DNA of 45,459 nucleotides from Candidatus Gastranaerophilales bacterium. GTDB lineage: Bacteria; Cyanobacteriota; Vampirovibrionia; Gastranaerophilales; Gastranaerophilaceae. The notes below the pieces were generated by a model, which worked only from the letters and a program-made list of their open reading frames with translations, was not told the DNA's origin and ran no database searches. Both the position numbers and the translations under genes were made by a program. Where the stretch lies: NCBI GenBank assembly GCA_944326635.1, contig CALVEU010000005.1, positions 1-45,459 on the forward strand, in the 5' to 3' direction. Below, one piece after another: positions 23,828 through 33,500 of this stretch; positions within the stretch are counted from its first letter, which is position 1, and each line of letters starts with the position of its first letter.

Positions 23828-26506
23828 TTATTTACAGCCTAGAGGTCCTTCTTCTTCTTTGCTGTGTTTGAATTCAATAACTGCTTGAGCTGCTGCAAGT
23901 CTAGCTTGAGGAACTCTAAATGGAGAGCAGGATACATAATTCAAACCGATTCTGTGACAGAATTTTACAGAAGCAGGATCGCCACCGTGTTCGCCGCAAA
24001 TTCCGCGTTTTAGGTGAGGTCTTACTTTTAAAGCCTTTTCTAAAGCTATTTTCATTAATTGACCAACACCTTCTTGATCAAGAGTTGCAAATGGGTTTGA
24101 AGGAAGGATTTTTTGTTCTACATAGTTTTGTAAGAATTTACCTTCAGCATCATCTCTTGAATAGCCGAATGTCATTTGAGTTAAGTCATTTGTTCCGAAT
24201 GAGAAGAATTCCGCATATTCAGCAATCTGATCAGCAGTTAATGCTGCACGAGGAATTTCTATCATTGTTCCGAACATGTAATCAACTTTTACACCTTTTT
24301 CATTCATAACTTCTTTTGCAACTCTTTCAAGTAATGTTTGAACGGTTTTAAGTTCGTTTACATGACCTACTAAAGGAATCATAACTTCAGGTTTTACGTT
24401 TAAGCCTTCTTTTTTCAAATCACAAGCTGCTGTGAAAATAGCTCTTACTTGCATTTCATTGATTTCAGGATAAGTAAGTCCTAAACGGCAACCTCTCAAG
24501 CCCATCATTGGGTTTGATTCAGACATTGCTTCTACGATATTAAGAAGTTTTTCATCTTCTTGATAATCTTCACCTTTAGCTTTTTTAGTTGCAACTTTTG
24601 CAATTAATTCTTCTTTATCAGGTAAGAATTCATGTAATGGTGGATCAAGAAGTCTTATTGTCATTGATTTTTCACCTAACGCCTTAAACATTGCGTAAAA
24701 GTCGCTGTATTGCATTGGTAATAAATGATCAAGAGCTTCTTTTCTAGCTTCAGGCGTGCCTGCGATAATCATTTTTTGAACCCAAGGTAATCTATCTGGA
24801 TCCATAAACATGTGTTCTGTTCTGCAAAGACCAACACCTTCAGCACCTAATTCAAGAGCTTTTGCAACATCAGCCGGTGTATCAGCGTTTGCTCTTACAC
24901 CTAAAAGTTTTACTTCATCTACCCATTTGAAGAGTTTTTTGAAATTGTCATCCATTGTAGGAGGTACTAAATGAACTGCACCTTCCATAACTTCACCTGT
25001 ACCGCCATCTAGAGAGATTATATCGTTTTTGTGATATACAGTACCGTCTGCTGCGGTTAAAGTTTCGTTTTTAAGATCGATTGATAAATCTTCGCAACCT
25101 GCAACACAAGGTTTTCCCATACCTTTTGCAACTACAGCTGCATGAGATGTCATACCGCCTCTTAGAGTTAGAACACCTTGAGATGCAATCATTCCGTGAA
25201 TATCATCCGGACAAGTTTCAATTCTTACTAAAATTACTTTTTCTCCGGCTTTTCCGCGTTCTGCTGCTTCTTCAGTATCAAATACAACTTTACCTACAGC
25301 TGCCCCTGGAGATGCTGCAAGACCTTGTGCTATTTTATGAGCTTCTTTTTTAGCATTTGGGTCAAAGTCAGGTAAAAGAACTTGGTATAATTGATTTGGA
25401 TCTACAAGTTCAATTGCTCTTTCTTTATCAATTATTCCTTCTTCTGCCATTTCAACTGCAATTCTGACAGATGCTTTTGCAGTTCTTTTTCCGTTACGAG
25501 TTTGTAGAATATACAATTTACCTTTTTCAATTGTAAATTCCATATCTTGTACATCTTTATAGCCTTTTTCTAATTTTTTTGCAATATCTACATATTGTTT
25601 ATATAGTTCAGGCATTTCATGTTCTAACTCTGCAATAGGTTTAGGAGTCCTAATACCTGCTACAACGTCTTCACCTTGAGCATTCGTTAAGTATTCTCCG
25701 TAAAATTTATTTTCTCCTGTAGATGGATTTCTAGTAAAAGAAACTCCAGTTGCACAATCATCACCCATGTTTCCGAATACCATTGTTTGGACGTTTACGG
25801 CTGTTCCATAGTTATGATCAATTTTATAGTGATTTCTGTATGCAACTGCACGAGGGATATTCCATGATCTGAATACTGCTTCTATGGCTTCTTCTAATTG
25901 AACGTATGGGTCTTGAGGAAATTCTTTGCCTGTTTCTTTTTTTATTAATTCTTTGTATGGTTCGATTAAAGATTTCCAATCTTCTGCGGTTAAATCTGTA
26001 TCTGATTTGTAACCTTTTTCTTCTTTAATTTTGTCTAAATAATCTTCAAATTTTTGTCTGTCAATTTCCCAAGCTACTGAGCCAAACATTGTTAAAAATC
26101 TTCTGTAAGAGTCATAACAAAATCTTGGGTTATTTGTTAATTTAATCATACCTTCAACGGTTTTATCATTTAGACCAAGGTTTAGGATTGTTTCCATCAT
26201 ACCAGGCATTGAAAGTCTTGCACCTGATCTTACAGAAACTAAAAGTGGATTTTCTGCATCTCCGAATTTTTTACCTGCTTGTTTTTCAACATCTGCAAGT
26301 GCATTTCTTACTTCATCCATTAGTCCTGCAGGCATTTTATTTCCATGATTTATATAATCCATGCAGGTTTCAGTTGTAATGGTAAGTCCAGGTGGTACAG
26401 GCAGACCTAAGTTTGTCATTTCAGCAAGGTTTGCTCCTTTACCGCCAAGCAGATTACGCATATCTGCATTGCCCTCTCTGAATAACCATACGCGTTTTTC
26501 AGTCAT
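23828..26506 (-). CDS. ppdK: pyruvate, phosphate dikinase
   Basis: Interconverts pyruvate, ATP and phosphate with PEP, AMP and pyrophosphate; in anaerobes it often works as a pyrophosphate-saving glycolytic or gluconeogenic step. The 892 residues are full length. The N-terminal ATP-grasp domain has LLGGKGANLAEMTNLGLPVP. The swivelling phosphohistidine domain has GGMTSHAAVVAKGMGKPC, with catalytic His455. The C-terminal TIM barrel has the catalytic Cys837 in GICGEHGGDPASVKFCH. AAGGAG precedes the ATG. It is monocistronic and pairs functionally with the ferredoxin oxidoreductase operon nearby. Confidence 0.98.
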   Translation of the reverse strand: MTEKRVWLFREGNADMRNLLGGKGANLAEMTNLGLPVPPGLTITTETCMDYINHGNKMPAGLMDEVRNALADVEKQAGKKFGDAENPLLVSVRSGARLSMPGMMETILNLGLNDKTVEGMIKLTNNPRFCYDSYRRFLTMFGSVAWEIDRQKFEDYLDKIKEEKGYKSDTDLTAEDWKSLIEPYKELIKKETGKEFPQDPYVQLEEAIEAVFRSWNIPRAVAYRNHYKIDHNYGTAVNVQTMVFGNMGDDCATGVSFTRNPSTGENKFYGEYLTNAQGEDVVAGIRTPKPIAELEHEMPELYKQYVDIAKKLEKGYKDVQDMEFTIEKGKLYILQTRNGKRTAKASVRIAVEMAEEGIIDKERAIELVDPNQLYQVLLPDFDPNAKKEAHKIAQGLAASPGAAVGKVVFDTEEAAERGKAGEKVILVRIETCPDDIHGMIASQGVLTLRGGMTSHAAVVAKGMGKPCVAGCEDLSIDLKNETLTAADGTVYHKNDIISLDGGTGEVMEGAVHLVPPTMDDNFKKLFKWVDEVKLLGVRANADTPADVAKALELGAEGVGLCRTEHMFMDPDRLPWVQKMIIAGTPEARKEALDHLLPMQYSDFYAMFKALGEKSMTIRLLDPPLHEFLPDKEELIAKVATKKAKGEDYQEDEKLLNIVEAMSESNPMMGLRGCRLGLTYPEINEMQVRAIFTAACDLKKEGLNVKPEVMIPLVGHVNELKTVQTLLERVAKEVMNEKGVKVDYMFGTMIEIPRAALTADQIAEYAEFFSFGTNDLTQMTFGYSRDDAEGKFLQNYVEQKILPSNPFATLDQEGVGQLMKIALEKALKVRPHLKRGICGEHGGDPASVKFCHRIGLNYVSCSPFRVPQARLAAAQAVIEFKHSKEEEGPLGCK

Positions 26507-26577
26507 AGTTCATCTCCTTTCTTATGTATAATAAACACATTTGATGATTTAACTATAACATGAAAATAAAAATAATA

Positions 26578-26606
26578 TTGAAAAAACATAAAAAATATTG
26601 TATAAT
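26578..26606 (+). promoter_or_regulatory. promoter upstream of the G10-tract prepilin locus
   Basis: TTGAAA (26578-26583), a 17-nt spacer and TATAAT (26601-26606). AAAGGAG at 26631-26637 follows, 6 nt before the ATG at 26644. Confidence 0.8.
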
Positions 26607-26664
26607 TATTTTATTATTAATATTTATTTGAAAGGAGCAAATTATGAGTAAATTTAAGAATGTC

Positions 26665-26674
26665 GGGGGGGGGG
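26665..26674 (+). repeat. poly-G tract (G10), candidate slipped-strand switch
   Basis: Ten consecutive G at codons 8-10 of the reading frame starting at 26644. A G run of this length is striking in DNA this A/T-rich. Tract length sets whether the downstream prepilin is in frame. Confidence 0.85.
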
Positions 26675-26707
26675 CATTTTAGAGCTTTTATTCAGTCCCT
26701 TTCACTG

Positions 26708-26735
26708 TTGCAAAAAATATAAAATATATTATAAT
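26708..26735 (+). promoter_or_regulatory. possible second, leaderless promoter inside the prepilin leader
   Basis: TTGCAA (26708-26713), a 16-nt spacer and TATAAT (26730-26735). The ATG at 26742 lies where transcription would begin, so a leaderless mRNA could allow expression independent of the G tract. The region is so A/T-rich that this may be chance. Confidence 0.35.
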
Positions 26736-26741
26736 AGTGAT

Positions 26742-27449
26742 ATGAAACATCACTTTTATATAAAAAAAGCTTTTACACTTGCAGAGGTATTGATTACTTT
26801 AGGAATTATTGGTGTTGTTGCTGCAATGACAATGCCATCATTAATTCAACATTTTCAGGAAAAAGAGCTTACTACAGCATATTTACGTCTTTATAGCACG
26901 TTAAATCAAGCTTATACTTTTGCACAGGAGGAATATGGGACTTTTGATATGTGGGAGCAAACTGATGCTGATACATATTCAAAAATAAGACCTTTTTTAA
27001 ATGTTGCTAATGATTGTCCTGTAGGTGTTGGTATTAAAGATTGTTTTTATAATGGTAAGTATTATTCTCTTGATAAGCAAGAACTTGCTTCTAATTTTGT
27101 AGTTGGTGCAGGGAAATCTCAACCGGCAGTAAGACTAGCATCTGGAGAATCTATACTATTTTATCGTAAGGGGCATGCGGTAGATTTTATGGTTGATTTG
27201 AATGGTGATAAAAGACCTAATCGGGTAGGTGTTGATTTCCATTTCTTGTCATTTAATACAAGTAAAAATAAGTTAAAAATTTTGCCAGGTCCAAGTTGGG
27301 CCAATGGCGAAACGCATTCTGATTATTGTTTAAAAAATACTCCTAATAGTTGGGTCCAAGGCTCTTCATGTGGGTATTGGATTTTAAAATATCATAATAT
27401 GGATTATTTACATCTTAATGATGAAGTAATAAAAGAGCGATGGGATTAA
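26742..27449 (+). CDS. type IV prepilin-like protein (type II secretion/pseudopilin class)
   Basis: The mature part begins after IKKA|FTLAEVLITLGIIGVV, a class III prepilin signal with Glu5 and a hydrophobic helix. The 235-residue frame starting here has no ribosome-binding site, so the start is probably the ATG at 26644 when the G tract is in frame. The globular part contains DLNGDKRPNRVGVDFHF and ends SCGYWILKYHNMDYLHLNDE. Both blocks recur in the frameshifted gene at 40032-40783 (DINGKKRPNRIGEDTF; FENMDYLHCDD), so the two are paralogues. The likely location is the envelope, as a minor pilin or pseudopilin. The gene converges on the next with only 5 nt between them. Confidence 0.88.
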   Translation: MKHHFYIKKAFTLAEVLITLGIIGVVAAMTMPSLIQHFQEKELTTAYLRLYSTLNQAYTFAQEEYGTFDMWEQTDADTYSKIRPFLNVANDCPVGVGIKDCFYNGKYYSLDKQELASNFVVGAGKSQPAVRLASGESILFYRKGHAVDFMVDLNGDKRPNRVGVDFHFLSFNTSKNKLKILPGPSWANGETHSDYCLKNTPNSWVQGSSCGYWILKYHNMDYLHLNDEVIKERWD

Positions 27450-27454
27450 TAGGT

Positions 27455-27685
27455 TTATTTTTTAAAATAATCGCAGATTAAAGTTTTTTTACGGGGAATA
27501 AGATTTTTGATATTTTCAAAAATCTTATTTTTTTGAGAATTTTCTAATTCTTTTTTTAGGATTGCTTTTTCTAAAACGACTTTGTTGTATAAATCAGAGC
27601 ACACTGAACTCTTTTCAATGTGTTCTTTTAATTTTGCCAGCTGAATTTCTTTTTCTCTAATAGATTGGATTAGTTCTTTTTTCAC
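27455..27685 (-). CDS. small coiled-coil hypothetical protein
   Basis: Not recognised. It is a Lys/Glu-rich helical protein (ELIQSIREKEIQLAKLKEHI, VVLEKAILKKELENSQ) with two cysteines. The frame opens at an ATG at 27712 that has no ribosome-binding site. The GTG at 27685 is preceded by AAGAGGT at 8-nt spacing, so I prefer the 76-residue form. It lies between the prepilin gene (convergent) and the oxidoreductase operon (same strand, upstream), with no clear terminator on either side. Confidence 0.5.
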   Translation of the reverse strand: MKKELIQSIREKEIQLAKLKEHIEKSSVCSDLYNKVVLEKAILKKELENSQKNKIFENIKNLIPRKKTLICDYFKK

Positions 27686-27766
27686 GTTTGAAGACCTCTT
27701 GAACTGTACCATATTAGAATAAAACTAATTCATTTTTTTTAAATCGACTTTTTAGTTGATTTAGCG

Positions 27767-28315
27767 TTATACGGGCAATAAATCATACTCATAGCCTATT
27801 TTTAAGGCTTTTTCATTCAACGGTAGTAAATTTTTTCTATGTGGTGGAATAACTGTATCAAGAGCTTGATTTAGGTATTCTAAAGAAATAATTTTATCAG
27901 CTTTTGCTAAAATTCCTAATGCAAGTATATTAGCCATTTTTACATTACCTAATTCATCTGCAAGTTTTGTGATAGGTGCAAATATATAATTTATATCTGA
28001 TCTAGGTTTAATTTCTTTAGCAAGAGTTGAATTGGCAATCATCCAACCGCCTTTTTTTATTTTTGGTAGGAATTTATCAAATGATGCTTGATTTAAAGCG
28101 ACAATATAATCTGCATCAGATTTATTTACTTCGCTTACTTCTTCATCACTCATTACTATTTCACAATTAACTGTACCCCCACGCATTTCTGCTCCGTATG
28201 ATGGATACCAAGTTACATTTTTTCCTGCAATCATAAATGCATTAGCTAATACTTCACCTGCTAATAAAACGCCTTGTCCGCCAAATCCGGCTATTATAAA
28301 ATTCTTTTCACTCAT
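27767..28315 (-). CDS. korC: 2-oxoacid:ferredoxin oxidoreductase, gamma subunit
   Basis: Part of the heterotetrameric CoA-dependent 2-oxoacid:ferredoxin oxidoreductase. It is 182 aa and begins with the gamma-domain signature IIAGFGGQGVLLAGEVLANA, followed by SYGAEMRGGTVNCEIVMSD. It is the last gene of the delta-alpha-beta-gamma operon, 18 nt after beta. The substrate may be 2-oxoglutarate (Kor) or branched-chain 2-oxoacids (Vor); sequence alone does not decide, and the symbol reflects subunit class only. Confidence 0.9.
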   Translation of the reverse strand: MSEKNFIIAGFGGQGVLLAGEVLANAFMIAGKNVTWYPSYGAEMRGGTVNCEIVMSDEEVSEVNKSDADYIVALNQASFDKFLPKIKKGGWMIANSTLAKEIKPRSDINYIFAPITKLADELGNVKMANILALGILAKADKIISLEYLNQALDTVIPPHRKNLLPLNEKALKIGYEYDLLPV

Positions 28316-28333
28316 TTTTATTTCCTTTTGTAT

Positions 28334-29086
28334 TTAATTTTGAGAAGTTACGTCTTTATAGATTCCAGGTTTAAATACTGGCATCATTTCATTTTTAACT
28401 CTTTCATGAGCTTTTTCAGGAGACATTTTCCAATTTGTAGGGCAAGTAGAAAGGATTTCCACAAAACCAAAGCCTAATCCATTAATTTGGACTTCAAAGG
28501 CTTTTTTAATTGCTTGTTTTGCTTTTCTTATATTTGCAACTGTATCTAGGGATACTCTTGCAGAAAATGCTGTTCCGTCACAAAGAGCAATATGTTCTGC
28601 TATTTTGATGGGATATCCGTAGTATTCAACATTTCTTCCTGTTGGAGAGGTTGTTGTTTTTTGCCCTAAAAGAGTTGTAGGCCCTAATTGACCGCCAGTC
28701 ATCCCGTAAGTTGTATTATTTATACATATAGCTGTTAAATTTTCACCTCTAAGAGCAGAGTGCATACTTTCTGCAAGTCCTATTGATGCAAAATCACCAT
28801 CTCCTTGATATGTAAATACAACTTTATCAGGTCTTGCTCTTTTAATTCCTGTTGCTTCTGCTAGTGCTCTTCCATGAGGAGCTTCCAGAGCATCTACATT
28901 TAGAAAGTCGTATATGGTAACAGAACATCCAATTGATGCTGCTAAAATTGTATTTTCTCTAATTCCTAATTCATCTAAAACTTCTGCTACAAGTCTTACG
29001 GCAACGCCATGGTCGCATCCTGGGCAGAATGAATATGTTACATCTCCTTTTAGAGATTGTGGTAATTTAAATACTTGTGTTGCCAT
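28334..29086 (-). CDS. korB: 2-oxoacid:ferredoxin oxidoreductase, beta (thiamine diphosphate) subunit
   Basis: Binds thiamine diphosphate and catalyses oxidative decarboxylation of the 2-oxoacid. The ThDP motif is intact: GDGDFASIGLAESMHSALRG followed by ICINNTTYGMTGGQLGPTT. The N-terminal CPGCDHG is typical of this subunit. I place the start at MATQVFKLP (29086, 250 aa), because this ATG overlaps the alpha stop (TAATG) and has GAGGA upstream. The longer frame back to 29170 runs inside alpha. Confidence 0.93.
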   Translation of the reverse strand: MATQVFKLPQSLKGDVTYSFCPGCDHGVAVRLVAEVLDELGIRENTILAASIGCSVTIYDFLNVDALEAPHGRALAEATGIKRARPDKVVFTYQGDGDFASIGLAESMHSALRGENLTAICINNTTYGMTGGQLGPTTLLGQKTTTSPTGRNVEYYGYPIKIAEHIALCDGTAFSARVSLDTVANIRKAKQAIKKAFEVQINGLGFGFVEILSTCPTNWKMSPEKAHERVKNEMMPVFKPGIYKDVTSQN

Positions 29087-30150
29087 TATATTAATTCCTC
29101 GATTCTTGTAACTATTTCTTTTGCTGATGGTGGAGCGCCTACTCCTTTGTTGATTAGTTCTATAGAACATGCACCATTTACAGCTAATTTGACATCATTT
29201 ACCATTTGTCCCATGTTTACTTCGACTGTAATGAATTTTTTAGCTGTTTTTGATAATTCTTGTAAACGTTTTGTTGGGAATGGATATAGAGTAATAGGTC
29301 TTAAAAATCCTGCTTTTATTCCTTTTTCTCTTAACATTTTCATTGCTGTTTTAACATTTCTTGAAGTACTTCCAAAACTTACCAAGATGATATCAGCGTC
29401 TTCTGTATTAATTTCTTCCCATTCAGTTTCGTTTTCTTCGATAGTTTTGTATTTTGCATATAATTTTTCTAAGAATACGCATTGATTGTCAGCTAATGGG
29501 GCATAAGAACGGATAATTCTTCCATTACGGTCTTTGGCACCAGATAATGACCAAGAAGAATTATCTATTTCTGGATATGGATAATCATAAAATTCAACAG
29601 GTTCCATCATTTGACCTAAAAGTCCGTCTGCTAATAGAACTGTCGGATTTCTATATTTTTGAGCAAGATAGAATGCTTTATAAGTTAAATCTACACATTC
29701 TTGAACTGTTGATGGAGCTAGTACTATTAATTTATAATCTCCATTTCCACCACCTTTAGTTGCTTGGAAATAGTCACCTTGTGATGGATAAATATTTCCA
29801 AGTCCAGGGCCTCCACGCATTACACTTACTAATACTACAGGTAATTCATCTGCTGTTGCATAGGATAATCCTTCTTGCATAAGTGCAACAGCGCAAGATG
29901 ATGATGAAGTCATTGCTTTTACACCTGTAGATACAGCTCCAATTACCATGTTGATTGCGGCTAATTCACTTTCAGCAGATACATATGCTCTTTTTAATTC
30001 TTGCATTTTTCCGCTCATAAATTCACCGATTTCACTTTGTGGAGTTATTGGGTAACCAAAATAACATTGGCAGCCTGCAAGCACTGCAGCATTTGCTATT
30101 GCATAATTCCCTTTTGTTAATATTTTTTTATTTGTTAAACATTCTACCAT
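29086..30150 (-). CDS. korA: 2-oxoacid:ferredoxin oxidoreductase, alpha subunit (VorB/KorA type)
   Basis: Carries the pyrimidine-binding and transketolase C-terminal domains of the enzyme. It is 354 aa. Signatures include GYPITPQSEIGEFMS, AVSTGVKAMTSSSSCAVALM, GLSYATADELPVVLVSVMRG and RGGPGLGNIYPSQGDYFQA. The C-terminal domain begins near DIILVSFGSTSRN. Such proteins are often named VorB (3-methyl-2-oxobutanoate dehydrogenase). It lies 33 nt after the ferredoxin subunit and overlaps beta by one base. Confidence 0.93.
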   Translation of the reverse strand: MVECLTNKKILTKGNYAIANAAVLAGCQCYFGYPITPQSEIGEFMSGKMQELKRAYVSAESELAAINMVIGAVSTGVKAMTSSSSCAVALMQEGLSYATADELPVVLVSVMRGGPGLGNIYPSQGDYFQATKGGGNGDYKLIVLAPSTVQECVDLTYKAFYLAQKYRNPTVLLADGLLGQMMEPVEFYDYPYPEIDNSSWSLSGAKDRNGRIIRSYAPLADNQCVFLEKLYAKYKTIEENETEWEEINTEDADIILVSFGSTSRNVKTAMKMLREKGIKAGFLRPITLYPFPTKRLQELSKTAKKFITVEVNMGQMVNDVKLAVNGACSIELINKGVGAPPSAKEIVTRIEELI

Positions 30151-30183
30151 TTTTACCTTCTCTATTTTTATTTTAAAGAGTTA

Positions 30184-30396
30184 TTAATCTTTATATACTT
30201 CTTTTATTGCTAAATCAGGACATCTTGTTGCGCACATTGCGCAGCCTAGACATTCATGATTAGGGTCATTAAATTCAACGACATGAACCCCTAATTTATT
30301 TGTTTCATTTCCAATTTTTAAAAGATTTTTGGGGCATTCTTTAATACATAGATAGCATGCTTTGCATTTATCTTTATTTATAACTATATGGCTCAT
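30184..30396 (-). CDS. korD: 4Fe-4S ferredoxin, delta subunit of 2-oxoacid oxidoreductase
   Basis: Two-cluster ferredoxin of 70 aa that receives electrons from the alpha/beta subunits and passes them to soluble ferredoxin. Both CxxCxxCxxxCP motifs are intact: CKACYLCIKECP and CLGCAMCATRCP. It is the first gene of the operon; the region upstream (30397-30558) holds the divergent start of the giant coiled-coil gene. Confidence 0.93.
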   Translation of the reverse strand: MSHIVINKDKCKACYLCIKECPKNLLKIGNETNKLGVHVVEFNDPNHECLGCAMCATRCPDLAIKEVYKD

Positions 30397-30558
30397 CTTA
30401 ACCTCTTTTTTTCGTGTCTAAGCAATATTATACCACTTAAAATAAAAAGGGGACAGTTAATCTTTACAATTGTAATAATAAACGTAAATAGTTTGCATCG
30501 TTTGGTATTATTCTGTTAATATGTATAAAGAGGGATATTTTTAGGAAAGAGAAAACGA

Positions 30559-33500
30559 ATGGCGCTAAATGTAGATGAAATTGCTGAAATCCTCAACACT
30601 ATGCGTGTTGAAAATGAACGTAATGTTGAAAATTTTGAAAAGTTTCTTACAGGTATTAATGCAAAATTAGAAATTATGTCTGATGATAATGAAGCTACTG
30701 ATTTATTAAAACTTTATATTTCAGAACTTAAAAAATCTGTTGAAGATAGACATAATATTACTATCCAACGTTTTGGTGCTATTGATCAATCTATTCAAAA
30801 TATTTTATCTTCTCAAAATTCCTTTGCCAAAACTGAAGAATTAAAAGATTTATTTCATGTTCTCAGTTTAAATTTTGATAATTTTTCAGGCGAAGTAGCA
30901 GATCAAAAAAATGTTTTAAAAAGTCTTGATGAAAAAATTTCTAAAGTAAATGAAAATGCCTTTAATAAAGATGAATTGTCTGGAATTATAAATGATGTAT
31001 CTGCAAATATTTCAGATATAAATACTCAAATTGATAAAGCATTTAAAACTTTTCAAAATTCATTAGCTGATGTAATTTCAAATATAAATAATTTGAGTTC
31101 AATAAAGCAGGTTGATGAAATTAAAAATAAAATTGACTCTCTTTCATTAGATGTAAATAATATTCCTTCAAAAATATCTTTTTCAAATTTAGAAGATAAA
31201 ATCTTGTATTTTCAAAATTTAATAGATTCGACAAAAGAAGTTGTTTTGAATGCGTTTTCTGATAATTCTGATAATATTAATAAAAAATTTCAAGTGTTTG
31301 AAAATTCGTTAGAAAACATTGTCACAGATTCAGATTTTTCTGGTTTCAAGTCAGATTTGGCAGATTTTGTTCAAAAAATTATTGATAATTCTACTGCATT
31401 GAATAATAGTTTATCTTATAGTACTGAGCGTATTGAAAGTATTTTATCAACTATTAATTCTTTGGATTATAAAAAAGATTTTGAATTTATATCAGAACAA
31501 TTTGCAGAATTAAAAAATGAAATAAGTGATGGTAATGATAGAAATAATTCATTAAAAAATGATATTTCTTTGAATTCCATAAAAATATTAGATAAAATTT
31601 CAGAGCTTGAACAAGTTTTATCTGAAGTGAAAACGGATGAAGCTCTAGAAAATTTTAGGGGAAGTTTAACAGAGTTAGTAATACAGGTTCAAAGCAATAC
31701 TAAATCTTTAAACTCTGATTTATCATATGGAATTCAAAAATTAGAAAGTATAAATGATGTTGTAAGTTCGTTGTCTTTCAAAGATGATTTAAGTTATGTT
31801 GAAGAAAAAATAGATGAGTTAAAAGATTTAGTAAACTTGGTTTCTTCTGATAATTCTTCAGAATTTGAAAATTTGCAAAAATCTCTTTCAACAATAGTAA
31901 CAGATTCAGATTTTTCAGGCTTTAAATCTGATTTGGCAGAATTTGTTCAAAAGATTATTGATAATTCTTCTGCATTGAATAATGAATTAGAATATACTTC
32001 AGAAAGAATTGAAAATATATTAACGTCTATCAAGTCAATTGATTTTAGGGAAGATTTTGAAAATATTGTATTGAAAATTAATGATTTAAAAGATGTTTTT
32101 GAAGATGGAGCAAAAGTTAATTATACAAATCTTTCTGTAGAATTGGCGAATTTGTCTGAGAAATTCGATGCAAGTTTCTCAAATCTTGATGAAAAAAGAC
32201 AAGATATATATAGTGATTTAAAAAGTGAGTTAGCTAATATATTATTAAATATTCATAGTTTAATGGAAGCTAGCCCTCAGAAATCTATTGAAGACCTTTC
32301 TGTTTTATTAACTCAAATTTCTGAGAATATTTCATTAATAAGAAATGGTATTAGTTCAGATCTTCAGGAAGATTATGGTGATGTCAAATCAAGCATAAAT
32401 TCAATTATATTAAGTTTGCAAAGTACAAAAGAAGAAATTCTGTCGAATAGTATTGCAAATGCAAATAATTATGGTGAAAATTTTGATAGGGTTATTTCGA
32501 AAATAGAAACTCAAATTAGGAATTTATCAGAATTAAAAGATGTTTTAGTTGAGAATAATAAATTGGAATCTTCTAATCTATTATCTGCAATTGATAAATT
32601 AAATATAGATATTACAGATGCTGTTTCTGGAATTAGTGAAAATGAAAACTCTAATTATGAAGCAATAAAAGAATACATTGAAGAGTTGTCTTCAAATTTA
32701 AATAATTTATATTCTCAGTTTGAAAATATAACAAAACAAAATTCTACAGATATTATTTCAGAAATAAGTACAGTATCAGATAATGTAAATTCATTAAAGG
32801 ATGAATTTAGGCAAGCAGTTGAAACTAATTTAAATAATTCTTCTAAAATCGTAGATGGTATGTCTGTAATTTCTGAACGTATTGACAGTGTGCAAGATGT
32901 GTTGAGTATAAATTCTGCAAATAATTTTGAAGCAATACAGCTTTCATTTGAAGATTTAGGGAAAAAATTTGTAGATATCATAAATCAGCACAAAGATTCT
33001 ATTGTTCAATTAACTGAACAAAGTGAGCAGAAAAAATTAGAAGTTTTAAATAATTTATCAACTGATGTAAAAAATGTTCAGGATTGGTTAACTTCGAATA
33101 ATGAAATTTTTAAATCAGTTGTCAAAAATAATATTTTAGAAATAAAAGATTTTATCGGAGAGGCAAATAATTCAATTTATGAATCTCAGGTTGTAAGTGA
33201 AAATAAGTTAACTTCAAAACTTGAGACATTGGAAGTTTTATATCAAACGTTTGAATCTAATGTTTCTGATGTAAATTCAGGGATAAAAAATATTCTTGAA
33301 AATATTAATCATCTTGATACAACAGAACAAAATAAAATTGTAAAACAAAAACTTGAAGATGTAAAAAATTCGGTAGAATTTTTATCCGAAAAATTAAATA
33401 ATATTGAAGATAAAAATAATGAATTTTCTTCAATTTTGTTAAGTTTATCTGAAATAGTTTTGAAAAAAGATGATATAAATAATCTTGAAAATAAATTTAA

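Larger units (their letters stand above)
26644..26741 (+). other. 5' leader segment of the prepilin gene, out of frame at a G10 tract
   Basis: The ATG at 26644 has the strong promoter and ribosome-binding site, but as read it encodes only MSKFKNVGGGAF and stops. Adding one G to the tract at 26665-26674 opens a stop-free frame through SDMKHHFYIKKAFTLAEV, joining the 235-codon prepilin frame at 26742. That would make a 268-residue protein. Two G fewer would do the same. It is therefore probably the true, phase-variable 5' end of the following gene. Confidence 0.7.

Noticed and set aside
23920-24309. A 129-codon plus-strand frame antisense to ppdK
   Set aside because: It has Leu/His/Arg-rich shadow composition and is fully contained in ppdK, which has all its catalytic residues.
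29075-29485. A 136-codon plus-strand frame antisense to the korA gene
   Set aside because: It lies opposite a full-length, motif-complete oxidoreductase subunit and has no start signals.
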